64,000 bases of DNA, from NCBI RefSeq assembly GCF_030035675.1, contig NC_084483.1, positions 148,773,425 to 148,837,424 on the forward strand. The letters run 5' to 3'. The notes below the pieces were generated by a model. It searched no databases. It was not told the origin of the DNA and saw only the letters and a list, made by a program, of their open reading frames with translations. This DNA comes from Rhineura floridana (Eukaryota > Chordata > Lepidosauria > Squamata > Rhineuridae). Below, one piece after another: positions 63,969 to 64,000 of this stretch. The position numbers were made by a program, and so were the translations under genes. Position 1 is the stretch's first letter. The number at the start of each line of letters is the position of its first letter.

Positions 63969-64000
63969 AACTTCTTTATAATTTGGTGGGGCTTTTGTTG

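Larger units (their letters stand above)
57267..64000 (+). other. BIRC6: BIRC6 intron 2, open at the right edge
   Basis: No further BIRC6 exon was recognised up to the window end. It is filled with L2, CR1, SINE and hAT pieces listed separately. Confidence 0.75.

Overview
The window is vertebrate nuclear DNA, almost certainly from a squamate reptile (lizard or snake). The reasons are split host genes with ordinary GT-AG introns, a Sauria-type SINE ending in an ACCTTT tail, RTE-BovB, L2 and CR1 LINEs side by side, and the conserved vertebrate gene order NLRC4 - YIPF4 - BIRC6. All calls come from reading the sequence by eye; no database search was possible.

Host genes. YIPF4 is complete on the + strand (six coding exons, 30200-39698, 258 residues). 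BIRC6 begins on the + strand at 49970; only its first two coding exons (147 residues) lie in the window and the gene runs off the right edge. On the - strand, 16365-22131, the last two coding exons of the inflammasome gene NLRC4 survive with matching splice phases. The CARD, NACHT and earlier leucine-rich-repeat exons, which should lie between them and YIPF4, are not visible: that space is filled with transposons. I read it as a truncated relic of NLRC4.

Left third (1-29.1 kb). A CR1 LINE (1-220 and 6336-8496) is split by a young Ty3/Gypsy-type LTR retrotransposon (221-6335, identical-looking 1098-bp LTRs, 5-bp target duplication). After a quiet stretch come a decayed L2 (about 12515-14815), the NLRC4 last exon, a full-length-looking L2 with an open 1024-codon reading frame and a GC-rich tandem array at its 5' end, and the second NLRC4 exon. 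Then follow an L2 fragment carrying a SINE, a hAT fragment, an L1 ORF1 fragment, an intronless carbonic-anhydrase-like copy with an L2-like tail, and a nearly full-length but broken BovB that holds a nested L2 and a nested CR1.

Middle and right. YIPF4 introns and flanks hold several short hairpin DNA transposons with clean 8-bp target duplications. Between YIPF4 and BIRC6 lies the most unusual object in the window, a 3.8-kb foldback element (44149-47961). Each of its long inverted arms is a roughly 260-bp single-copy end followed by a tandem array of about 186-bp units; it is flanked by an 8-bp duplication and has no transposase. The first BIRC6 introns hold an internally deleted BovB, a mariner-type MITE, the Sauria SINE, several L2 and CR1 pieces and two copies of a tRNA-derived SINE whose body matches both ends of the BovB element.

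The host genes do not form a pathway. YIPF4 is a Golgi membrane protein, BIRC6 a giant ubiquitin-conjugating inhibitor of apoptosis, and NLRC4 an innate immune sensor; their adjacency is conserved synteny.
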